A stretch of DNA of 64,000 bases from Spirochaetes bacterium ADurb.Bin133 (GTDB lineage Bacteria > Spirochaetota > GWE2-31-10 > MWDO01), in assembly GCA_002070605.1 (NCBI GenBank), contig MWDO01000001.1, positions 88,886 through 152,885 on the forward strand, given 5' to 3'. Within the stretch, counting starts at the first letter, position 1; every line of letters begins with the position of its first letter. This document shows positions 44,168 through 52,570 of the stretch, in pieces. Under the pieces are notes generated by a model. The model was given only the letters and a program-made list of their open reading frames with translations, did not search any database and had not been told where the DNA came from. The translations under genes and the position numbers were made by a program.

Positions 44168-47100
44168 GTAAATTTGACTTTGTACATCTGCACAATCATA
44201 CCGAGTATTCTTTATTAGACGGAATGATTTCGTTAGATACGAAAGAGAAAAAAGATCATAACCTTTTCAGCGCTTTAAAAAAACATAATATGAACGCCGT
44301 CGCTATTACGGATCACGGAAATATGTTTGGAGCCGTCGAATTTTATAAAAGATGTAAAGAAAGAGATAATAAGATCAAACCGATAATCGGCTCCGAATTT
44401 TATATCGCTCCGGGCTCAAGATTTGACAAAAATCCCCAGAAGAGCAACTCCCACATAGTATTGCTGGCAAAATCAAACGAGGGCTATAAAAATCTGATTA
44501 AGTTATCTTCCTTATCGTATATCGAGGGATTTTATTACAACCCCAGAATCGACAAAGAACTTCTTGAGAAATATTCGGGCGGATTAATTTGTTTGTCCGC
44601 GTGTATCGCCGGAGAAATACCAAAATTAATATTAGAGGGCAAAATAGACGAAGCGGAAAAAAAAGCTTTATACTATAGGGAACTCTTCGGTAAAGATTCG
44701 TTTTTTCTGGAAATGCAAATTCACGGCATAAGGGAAGAGAAAATCGTCGCAAAAGCCTTATACCAGATGTCGATAAAACTTCAGATACCTTTAGTCGCCA
44801 CTAACGATTGTCACTATCTTGAAAGAGAGGACGCCGAGGCTCACGATATTTTATTGTGCATCGGTACAAAAAATAAATTATCAGACCCGAAAAGATTGAA
44901 ATTTCATGGAACGGATTTTTATTTTAAATCGGAAGAGGAGATGTATAGACTCTTTAAAGATATACCCAAATCTCTCTCCAACACTCGCGTTATAGCCGAT
45001 ATGTGTTCGGTCGACATAAAATTGGGCAATCCCATATTGCCCGATTTTGAAGTGCCGCAAGGATATTCAAAAGAGAGCTATCTGAAAGAGTTATCCGAAA
45101 ACGGACTTAAAAAAAGGTATCGTAATCCGGATCAAAACTTAATAAATCGTCTGAATATGGAAATAGACGTTATCAATCGAATGGGCTTTGCCGGATATTT
45201 TCTTATAGTTTGGGATTTTATTAATTACGCCAAAACCAACAATATTTGGGTGGGACCCGGAAGAGGCTCGGGGGCGGGAAGCATAGTCGCTTACAGTCTC
45301 GGAATTACAAATATCGATCCGATAAAATACGATCTGATTTTTGAAAGATTTTTAAACGAAAAAAGAGTAAGTATGCCGGACTTTGATATAGACTTTTGTC
45401 AGGAGAGAAGGCAGGAGGTTATCGATTACGTAGTCCGAAAATACACCAAAGAAAAGGTGTCGCAAATAGTTACTTTTTCTAAGATGAAAGCCAAAGCCGT
45501 TATCAAAGACGTAGGCAGAGTATTGGACGTCCCGTTAAGCAGAGTAAATCAGATAACAAAATACATAACCGAAGGAAAAGATTTAAAAAAGGAGATAATG
45601 GAAACTCCGGAGTTAAAAGAAATTTTCTATAACGGAACGGATAATGAAAAAAAACTCCTAAACTCCTCAATAAAACTTGAAAAACTATCCAGACACACCT
45701 CGGTGCACGCCGCGGGCGTCGTTATAGGCAAGAGCGCGATAACGGATTTTGTTCCTCTCCAGATAGTAAAAGATAAGATAAATAAAGGCGGCGATATTAT
45801 TACTACTCAATATCCCGGACCGCAACTTGAAGAGTGCGGTTTGGTCAAAATGGACTTTTTGGGATTAATTACGCTGACTTTGATGAGAAACTGTATACAA
45901 CTCCTCGAAGATAAGGGAATAACTTTGGATATAAATAATATCCCTTTAGACGATCAGAAAGTTTTCGAGTTGTTTGCTAAGGGGGACGTCGAAGCCATAT
46001 TCCAATTTGAAAGTCAGGGAATGAAAAAATATTTAATGAAACTCCGCCCAAACTGCCTTGAAGACCTTATAGCGATGAACGCGCTTTACAGACCCGGTCC
46101 TATGAATCAAATTGAAACTTATATTAAACGAAAGCATCTTGAAGAGAGAGTAGAATACGACCACCCTCTAGTCGAACCCATACTAAAAGAGACTTACGGC
46201 ATAATGATCTATCAAGAACAGGTAATGAAGATTTCACAAGTAGTAGCCGGTTACGATCTTGGCAGCGCGGATCTATTGAGAAGAGCGATGGGTAAAAAAA
46301 AGATCGACGAGATGTTGAAAAATAAAAGAATCTTTGTTTACGGCAACGAAGAGGAGCGAAATAAAATAATTGAAGAAAACAGACAGTTATCTCTAGAAAA
46401 TAAAAAACCTAAAGAGGTTCCGCCGGTTATACCCGGGGCGATAAAAAACGGTCTGGACGAGAAGACGGCGACGGCGATATTTGAAAAAATGGAGAAATTT
46501 GCCGAATACGGCTTCAACAAGAGCCACGCCGCGGCATACGCCTACGTAGCTTATCAAACCGCCTATTTAAAAGCCTACTACCCGATTGAATTTATGGCTT
46601 CGGTGTTAAATTCGGAAGTCGGCAAACCGGATAAACTTAAATATTACGTACAGAGTTTAAAAGAGCTAAATATTGAACTTTTACCGCCCGACGTTAATTG
46701 TTCTCAAAAGGCGTTTTCCGTTGAAGACGGCAAAATCCGCTACGCTCTTTACGGGATTAAAGGGGTCGGGGAATCGGCCGCCGATAACATCGTCCGTTCA
46801 AGACGCGAAAAAGGCAAATATAAGGATTATAACGATTTTCTGCGCTCTTTAGATCTGCATATAGTAAATAAAGGGGTATTGGAAGCGCTGATATTATCGG
46901 GAGCGCTCGACTCGCTAAAAAAATCCAGAAAATTTATGATGGAAACTCTCAACGATTCAATAAAAGAGGCGATAGATTTTCAGACGGACAAAAGAATCGG
47001 TCAAATAGCTCTTTTTGAGGAGGAGTCGGAAGAGAACGACGTCGCGCCTATAAACGACGACGAATGGGATATAAACGAGAAATTAAAGAGAGAACGGGAG

Positions 47101-47736
47101 ATTCTCGGATTTTATCTTTCAGGCAATCCTCTAGACCCTTTTCTACGGGTAATAAAAAGAACGGCGTCGCACAATACAAAATCTCTAAAAAAGATTAACT
47201 TAGTAGTTGAAGAAAGAAAATACTCCTCTCAAATAAAAGTCTCTTTAGCCGGTATTATTACCGAAATAAACGTTTTTCGCGGCGAAAACAACAAAAAATG
47301 GGCAAAAATAAAAATCGAAGATTTATACGGAGATATAGACGCTTTCGTATATGGGGGGGATAAAGTCGATAATATAATAAATAGTATCGAATTATATAAA
47401 ATTGTCGTAATAAAGGGGGCGTATAGAATGTTACAAAACGGAAACAAATCATTAATTGCAGACTCTATGGAGGATATAGAAAAAACCGTCGAGCGGGATA
47501 TTTCTGAATTTCATATTTACTTAAAAGACAAAAAAGTGGTTGACGACGAATTAATCTCTTTTAAGAATACTCTATTGAGTCTGCACGGAAGTTTATCTCT
47601 ATACTTTCATATTAAGAGTAAAGAGAATAAAGAATATATAGTTTACTCGAGCGATATAAAAGCTCCAAACGATAAAGAATTCTGCAACCAATTTCAATCA
47701 AAGTACGATTTTATCGAAAAAATCAGAGTTCTTTAG
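44164..47736 (+). CDS. dnaE: DNA polymerase III alpha subunit
   Basis: The catalytic subunit of the replicative polymerase, 1190 residues. The N-terminal PHP domain begins FVHLHNHTEYSLLDGM. The polymerase core holds GPGRGSGAGSIVAYSLGI (about residue 365) and the catalytic Asp pair in MPDFDIDF (about 404), with the third acidic residue further on and ALYRPGPM plus the NKSHAAAYA stretch characteristic of the DnaE type rather than PolC. A helix-hairpin-helix region and an OB-fold (ISLAGIITEINVF in slightly different form at about 1025) close the protein. Start is ATG overlapping the preceding MBL gene. Its end overlaps a converging hypothetical gene by 14 bases. Confidence 0.97.
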   Translation: MSKFDFVHLHNHTEYSLLDGMISLDTKEKKDHNLFSALKKHNMNAVAITDHGNMFGAVEFYKRCKERDNKIKPIIGSEFYIAPGSRFDKNPQKSNSHIVLLAKSNEGYKNLIKLSSLSYIEGFYYNPRIDKELLEKYSGGLICLSACIAGEIPKLILEGKIDEAEKKALYYRELFGKDSFFLEMQIHGIREEKIVAKALYQMSIKLQIPLVATNDCHYLEREDAEAHDILLCIGTKNKLSDPKRLKFHGTDFYFKSEEEMYRLFKDIPKSLSNTRVIADMCSVDIKLGNPILPDFEVPQGYSKESYLKELSENGLKKRYRNPDQNLINRLNMEIDVINRMGFAGYFLIVWDFINYAKTNNIWVGPGRGSGAGSIVAYSLGITNIDPIKYDLIFERFLNEKRVSMPDFDIDFCQERRQEVIDYVVRKYTKEKVSQIVTFSKMKAKAVIKDVGRVLDVPLSRVNQITKYITEGKDLKKEIMETPELKEIFYNGTDNEKKLLNSSIKLEKLSRHTSVHAAGVVIGKSAITDFVPLQIVKDKINKGGDIITTQYPGPQLEECGLVKMDFLGLITLTLMRNCIQLLEDKGITLDINNIPLDDQKVFELFAKGDVEAIFQFESQGMKKYLMKLRPNCLEDLIAMNALYRPGPMNQIETYIKRKHLEERVEYDHPLVEPILKETYGIMIYQEQVMKISQVVAGYDLGSADLLRRAMGKKKIDEMLKNKRIFVYGNEEERNKIIEENRQLSLENKKPKEVPPVIPGAIKNGLDEKTATAIFEKMEKFAEYGFNKSHAAAYAYVAYQTAYLKAYYPIEFMASVLNSEVGKPDKLKYYVQSLKELNIELLPPDVNCSQKAFSVEDGKIRYALYGIKGVGESAADNIVRSRREKGKYKDYNDFLRSLDLHIVNKGVLEALILSGALDSLKKSRKFMMETLNDSIKEAIDFQTDKRIGQIALFEEESEENDVAPINDDEWDINEKLKREREILGFYLSGNPLDPFLRVIKRTASHNTKSLKKINLVVEERKYSSQIKVSLAGIITEINVFRGENNKKWAKIKIEDLYGDIDAFVYGGDKVDNIINSIELYKIVVIKGAYRMLQNGNKSLIADSMEDIEKTVERDISEFHIYLKDKKVVDDELISFKNTLLSLHGSLSLYFHIKSKENKEYIVYSSDIKAPNDKEFCNQFQSKYDFIEKIRVL

Positions 47737-48364
47737 CCGCCTGTTCTTTTTTAAGCCGAACAAGATAGCGAAAAGATAAAATCAGGTATCGCAAATATAA
47801 TAAAAACAAAACGGCGACCGTTAAAAGAGCCGGTATAGAGAGAAACAAAACTTTAGAAGTTATCTCTATATTGTTAAATTTTATAAAACCGCAAATTCTA
47901 AAAGTATTAAATAGATAATATGGAAGCGCTATTCCAAACAGTATAATACCGGACAAATTTTTCCATTTCCTTGATAATTCGACGTTTTTAAAATATTTTA
48001 AACCGTTCTCCAATATTTTTGAAATAAAAACCAGAGTTAAAGACATAAGAAAAGGTAAGAAACTCTGAATTTCCTGAAATATCTTATATTTAAACAGAAA
48101 AAATTCAAGCAAATTTAAAACAAATATCAAATATATGAATATTTCTGCGACAAACAGATACACAAACGGGTATATGCGTCTTGATATGATAAGTCCGATC
48201 ATAATAAGAATCGTTCCTATAATTTCAAATCCAAAAATATTCAAGACGTTAAATTCGTCCAATAAAAAATAAGTAACGTATCTGGGTTTTACGACCCAAA
48301 AAATTATCCCTATTAAAATAAGTTTAAACGAATTAATTAATTCGTTCGTCTGATTTTTATCCAT
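47723..48364 (-). CDS. Hypothetical membrane protein
   Basis: A 213-residue protein with about six hydrophobic segments and short loops, ending in a charged tail (VRLKKEQAAKEL). I recognise no family. It faces away from mcsA and overlaps the end of dnaE tail to tail. Confidence 0.7.
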   Translation of the reverse strand: MDKNQTNELINSFKLILIGIIFWVVKPRYVTYFLLDEFNVLNIFGFEIIGTILIMIGLIISRRIYPFVYLFVAEIFIYLIFVLNLLEFFLFKYKIFQEIQSFLPFLMSLTLVFISKILENGLKYFKNVELSRKWKNLSGIILFGIALPYYLFNTFRICGFIKFNNIEITSKVLFLSIPALLTVAVLFLLYLRYLILSFRYLVRLKKEQAAKEL

Positions 48365-48460
48365 TTTGTCTCTCCATAAAACTATTTTAACTTATATCAC
48401 TTTTTTTTTAAATAGTAGACTAATATTTTGTAAAAATTACTGAATTTTATTATAGTTTTA

Positions 48461-48489
48461 TTGCCTTATGAAGTTTTTTTTTGTATTAT
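48461..48489 (+). promoter_or_regulatory. Putative mcsA operon promoter
   Basis: TTGCCT (48461-48466), 17 bases, TATTAT (48484-48489). An alternative TTGTAA/TATAGT pair with 17-base spacing lies just upstream (about 48428-48456). Neither overlaps a recognisable CtsR operator. Tentative in this AT-rich gap. Confidence 0.35.
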
Positions 48490-48527
48490 TAATATGAAAT
48501 TTACTTAATAACTTTGAGGAATATATA

Positions 48528-49076
48528 GTGGTATGCGATTTGTGTAAAAAAGAAGAGGCGATATTTCATTTTCAGGAGAATTCAAAGTCCGGTAGGAGAA
48601 AAATAAATTTATGTATGAATTGCGCCTTAAAAAAAGGGTTCAGTTTTTCCATGTTTCAATTTCAAGATATATTAATAGATTTTTTGTTAAATGTTTTCTC
48701 GCCCGATCAAAACCCCGGACATTCGTTGGGAAACGTAGCGTTTGAAGCGGATATTTGCCCCTCGTGCGGCAGAAGTTTCCATAGCATAGTTGAGACCGGA
48801 GAAGTCGGTTGCTCTATTTGCTATAACGTATATAACGGCTACGTTAGCAATTTTATCTATGCCAAAAATAATTCGCTTAATTATTTGGGCAAATATCCGG
48901 CAAGATACAGAGAGATAACCGTGCATAGAGAGAAATTGTTAGAGTTAAAAAACGAACTAAACGAATCGATTCTTACTCAAGATTTTATGAAAGCGGCTAA
49001 AGTTAGAGATAAAATTAAGGAGATAAAACGGGAATTTAAGTCGACCAGAAGGCAAAAAGGGAGACTTAATGAATAA
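48528..49076 (+). CDS. mcsA: McsA, zinc-binding partner of McsB and ClpC
   Basis: A 182-residue protein with paired zinc-ribbon motifs: CDLC with CMNC near the start (residues about 3-31) and CPSC with CSIC (about 83-106). A UVR domain follows (ELKNELNESILTQDFMKAAKVRDKIKEIKREF, about 139-170), as in UvrB/UvrC and ClpC. In Bacillus, McsA activates the arginine kinase McsB and stabilises it in the heat-shock operon ctsR-mcsA-mcsB-clpC. ctsR is missing here. The start is GTG at 48528, seven bases after GAGGA. The gene overlaps mcsB by eight bases. Confidence 0.93.
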   Translation: MVCDLCKKEEAIFHFQENSKSGRRKINLCMNCALKKGFSFSMFQFQDILIDFLLNVFSPDQNPGHSLGNVAFEADICPSCGRSFHSIVETGEVGCSICYNVYNGYVSNFIYAKNNSLNYLGKYPARYREITVHREKLLELKNELNESILTQDFMKAAKVRDKIKEIKREFKSTRRQKGRLNE

Positions 49077-50100
49077 AGTATTGAAAAATACTGACAGTTT
49101 GCGCATATATTCTCTGCTTTATTCAAAAATCAGACTTGTTCGAAATATCAATAAATATCCTTTTGTAAGTTCTATGAGTAAAGACGAAAAAGATGAAGTT
49201 TACGCTCAACTATTAGATATTTTATCTCGAAACAGTTTAGATTTTTCTCTTTTAAACGATCAAATAAACGATCAAACGGATAACGTTTCAAATATTGATT
49301 TTAACTACGCTCTCTACTTAGCGGACGAAGAGAGAAAAATCGATAAAAATATCGTATTAGTTAATAAATTCAATACCGTTTTAGATATTAACAGAGGCAA
49401 TCACATTGAATTTTATAATTATAGTTTTAAATCCGATTTTTTACATCTGTATAAAAATATAACTACTTTAGAAGAGATCTTTGAAAATTATTTTAATTTT
49501 TACGCGACTAAGAGATTTGGCTTTCTGTCGCCAAAAATTAACGATACGGGTTTGGGATTAAAAGTTTCGACGGTTCTTCATCTGCCGGGTTTTACGGCGC
49601 TCGCAAACCGAAACGCTCTTTTTGAAGATTTTAATAAACGGGGTTATGAGATAAAAGAGTGGAAATTTGAAGGAAAATGTTATAAAAACTTTTACGTAGC
49701 GTCCTCAAATTTAAATTTTGGAGTTAGCGAAGATAAACTGCTGGAGAGATTTCAATTAGGCATAAATTCTATTTTGGATATGGAAAATGTCGAATTATTG
49801 AAATTTTACGACAAGAATAAGGAAGGATTTGTCGATATTATTTTAAGAAGTTACGGAATACTAAGTTACGCGACAAAACTAAAATTTGAAGAAACTATCG
49901 AGTATTTATCCAATATTCTTATAGGATTAAAACTCGGAACGCTCAAAGTTAAAAACTGGAGTTTATTCGATTTAGGGGAGTTGTTTTCCGCTATCCTTAG
50001 TAATAAGCTGTTGTCGGAGTTTAATAAAACGGATAACGACGAGGCGCAAAGAGAAATTATCAAAAAGTTTATTTCAAATATAGGAGCGATCAATGATTAA
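49069..50100 (+). CDS. mcsB: McsB-like guanidino-kinase homologue, catalytic residues apparently lost
   Basis: The position (between mcsA and clpC), the length (343) and several stretches identify McsB: IYSLLYSKIRLVRNINKYPF near the start (usual SSRIRLARNL), ATKRFGFLSP, VSTVLHLPGF, and VDIILRSYGILSYATKL with SNILIGLKLG near the end. In Bacillus McsB phosphorylates arginines on proteins to target them to ClpC/ClpP. Here the family's active-site elements are altered: NEEDHxR-like is NRGNHIEFY (about residue 108), the Cys-Pro-[ST]-Asn-x-Gly-Thr loop reads KINDTGLGLK (about 155, no Cys), and the Arg-Gly-x-x-Gly-Glu loop is KEWKFEGKC (about 195). It therefore looks like a pseudokinase that may act as an adaptor. 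Overlaps clpC by eight bases; the frame is open, so it is not a broken gene. Confidence 0.85.
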   Translation: MNKVLKNTDSLRIYSLLYSKIRLVRNINKYPFVSSMSKDEKDEVYAQLLDILSRNSLDFSLLNDQINDQTDNVSNIDFNYALYLADEERKIDKNIVLVNKFNTVLDINRGNHIEFYNYSFKSDFLHLYKNITTLEEIFENYFNFYATKRFGFLSPKINDTGLGLKVSTVLHLPGFTALANRNALFEDFNKRGYEIKEWKFEGKCYKNFYVASSNLNFGVSEDKLLERFQLGINSILDMENVELLKFYDKNKEGFVDIILRSYGILSYATKLKFEETIEYLSNILIGLKLGTLKVKNWSLFDLGELFSAILSNKLLSEFNKTDNDEAQREIIKKFISNIGAIND

Positions 50101-52570
50101 TAAAGGATTCACCAGCAGAGCTAATAAAATAATAAGATTTCTCGCGCAGGAAGAGGCAAAAAAATTTAACGCCGACAAACTTCTGCCGGAACATATAGTA
50201 TTGGCGATTTTTAGAGAACAGGAAGGAGTCGCCGTTAAAACTTTACAATTACTCGGAGCGGATATTTACGACCTCATACTTGACATTGAAGAGTATCTTG
50301 AAAAAAGAAACGGGCCTATGTATCTCGGAGACGTTATACCGTCTCAAGAGGTTCAAAGAATGATCGATTTGAGCATAGACGAGTCGAAAAACATGGGGTA
50401 TAACTACGTCGGAACGGAACATCTTCTTCTTGCCGCTATGCAGGAGCCGGGGTCTTTTATTGCGCAAATTCTTGAGGAACGCGCCATTACCGCAACAAAA
50501 TTTAGAGAGGGCGTTATCAAAATTATAGGATTTGGGAAGGTTCTTACAAAAAAAGATACCGCTAAAAAAACCCCCCTTCTCGACGATTTCGGCAGAGATC
50601 TGACGCTTTTAGCAAAAAAAGGGAAACTCGACAAAGTTATCGGAAGAGACGTTGAAATAGAGAGAGTTATTCAGATATTATCGAGAAGAACAAAAAACAA
50701 TCCGGTATTAATTGGCGAACCGGGAGTGGGAAAAACCGCTATCGTCGAGGGGCTTGCTCAAAAAATTGTTGAAAACAACGTTCCTGAAACTTTGATAAAC
50801 AAAAGAGTCGTGGTTTTGGATCTCGGACAAATTGTCGCTGGGACAAAGTACCGCGGAGAATTTGAAGATAGAATAAAAAAAATTATGAAAGAGACGACGG
50901 AGGCGTCTAATATTGTCCTTTTTTTAGACGAACTGCACACAATTATTGGAGCCGGCGGCTCTGAAGGGTCTTTAGACGCCTCTAATATGCTAAAACCAGC
51001 GCTTTCGAGAGGAGAATTGCAGTGCATAGGGGCGACGACGCTTAACGAATATAAAAAATACATTGAAAAAGACGCCGCGCTGGAGAGAAGATTTCAACCG
51101 ATAGTCGTAGACGAACCGAACGTTAACGATACTATCTCGATACTTAGGGGCATCAAGAATCTTTACGAAGAACATCATAACGTCGTATACACCGACAAGG
51201 CTTTGGAACTTTCGGCAAAGCTAAGCCATAGATATATTGCCGATCGGTATTTACCCGATAAAGCTATCGATATAATCGACGAAGCGGGTTCGAGAGTAAG
51301 ATTAAAAAACTCTACTAAACCGGTTGAGTTGTATATTATCGATAAAGAGATTGAAGATCTTAACGCTAAGAAGAATAGATTGATAAAAGAGCAACTTTTT
51401 GAAGAGTGCGAAGATATAAAAAATCAGATTGACAGACTAACGCTCGATAAAGAAAATATCATTAACGAGTGGCAAAAGAGCAATATGAGAGACAGATTCA
51501 TAGTAGACGAAGAGGATATATTGGAAGTTTTGTCAATTATAACGAAAATTCCTTTATCAAAAATGGTTGAAAAAGATACTCAAAAATTGTTGAATATTGA
51601 AAACGAACTGCGTAAGCGGGTCGTGGGACAGGACGAACCGATAAAAGTAATAGCCTCGGCAATCAGAAGATCCAGGATGGGGCTTGGTTCAAAAAGAAGA
51701 CCTACCGGTTCGTTTATTTTTCTTGGACCTACCGGGGTTGGAAAAACGGAATTAGCCCGATCTCTTGCTAACTTTTTATTTGGCGACGACGACTCCCTGA
51801 TACGTATAGATATGTCCGATTATATGGAAAAACACAACGTTTCAAGACTCGTGGGGGCTCCTCCCGGATACGTAGGCTATGAAGAGGGGGGCGTATTAAC
51901 GGAAAAAATTAGAAGGAAGCCTTATTCGGTAATACTTCTTGACGAAATTGAAAAAGCGCACCCCGACGTTTTCAATATTTTACTTCAGATTTTGGAAGAG
52001 GGGGAAATTGCCGATAATCTTGGTCATAATATCTCTTTCAGAAATACCATAATAATTATGACAAGCAACGTCGGGGCTCGTCAGATAAACAAAGAGAGCT
52101 CTTTAGGTTTTTTTCAAAATAACGACGGTTCCGAATACAAGGAGATAAAATCCTCCGCGATGAACGAACTAAAAAAATTTTTTAATCCCGAATTTCTTAA
52201 TAGAATAGACGAAACGGTGGTGTTTCGCTCTTTGGCAAAAGAGGATTTGATACAAATAGTCGATATTATGTTTGTTGAAACTAAAAACAATTTAAAAGAG
52301 AAAAATATCGAAATTGAATTAACCGAAGCGGCAAAAAACTTTATCATAGAAAAACGGTACGATAAAAAATATGGAGCCCGTACGCTTAGAAGAGCTATAC
52401 AAACGGATATTTCCGACGCGATATCCTTAGAAATTTTAAACTCGAGGATAAAAGAGGGCGATATTATCGAGATTGGCATTACCGACAACAACCTGACTTT
52501 TATAAAACGCAACGAAGATTTTCAAGATCAGGTCAAGCCTAAGAAAAAAGTAAAGGTTGCCGTTGACTAG
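50093..52570 (+). CDS. clpC: ATP-dependent Clp protease ATPase subunit ClpC
   Basis: An 825-residue double AAA+ unfoldase that feeds substrates to ClpP. The N-terminal repeat domain begins FTSRANKIIRFLAQEEAKKF. The first Walker A is GEPGVGKTAIVEG (about residue 209), with LFLDELHTIIGAG as Walker B. A middle domain with a UVR-like stretch (NRLIKEQLFEECEDIKNQID) is typical of ClpC as opposed to ClpB. The second Walker A is GPTGVGKTELARS (about 546), followed by VGAPPGYVGYEEGG and FFNPEFLNRID. The ClpC N-domain recognises phosphoarginine in Bacillus, so a dead McsB upstream would be surprising. The end overlaps the next gene. clpP is not in the window. Confidence 0.96.
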   Translation: MINKGFTSRANKIIRFLAQEEAKKFNADKLLPEHIVLAIFREQEGVAVKTLQLLGADIYDLILDIEEYLEKRNGPMYLGDVIPSQEVQRMIDLSIDESKNMGYNYVGTEHLLLAAMQEPGSFIAQILEERAITATKFREGVIKIIGFGKVLTKKDTAKKTPLLDDFGRDLTLLAKKGKLDKVIGRDVEIERVIQILSRRTKNNPVLIGEPGVGKTAIVEGLAQKIVENNVPETLINKRVVVLDLGQIVAGTKYRGEFEDRIKKIMKETTEASNIVLFLDELHTIIGAGGSEGSLDASNMLKPALSRGELQCIGATTLNEYKKYIEKDAALERRFQPIVVDEPNVNDTISILRGIKNLYEEHHNVVYTDKALELSAKLSHRYIADRYLPDKAIDIIDEAGSRVRLKNSTKPVELYIIDKEIEDLNAKKNRLIKEQLFEECEDIKNQIDRLTLDKENIINEWQKSNMRDRFIVDEEDILEVLSIITKIPLSKMVEKDTQKLLNIENELRKRVVGQDEPIKVIASAIRRSRMGLGSKRRPTGSFIFLGPTGVGKTELARSLANFLFGDDDSLIRIDMSDYMEKHNVSRLVGAPPGYVGYEEGGVLTEKIRRKPYSVILLDEIEKAHPDVFNILLQILEEGEIADNLGHNISFRNTIIIMTSNVGARQINKESSLGFFQNNDGSEYKEIKSSAMNELKKFFNPEFLNRIDETVVFRSLAKEDLIQIVDIMFVETKNNLKEKNIEIELTEAAKNFIIEKRYDKKYGARTLRRAIQTDISDAISLEILNSRIKEGDIIEIGITDNNLTFIKRNEDFQDQVKPKKKVKVAVD

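Noticed and set aside
49069-50100. Frameshifted mcsB pseudogene
   Set aside because: The frame is open over the full family length and similarity is kept on both sides of the altered motifs; only active-site stretches are changed. Substitution, not frameshift, explains it.
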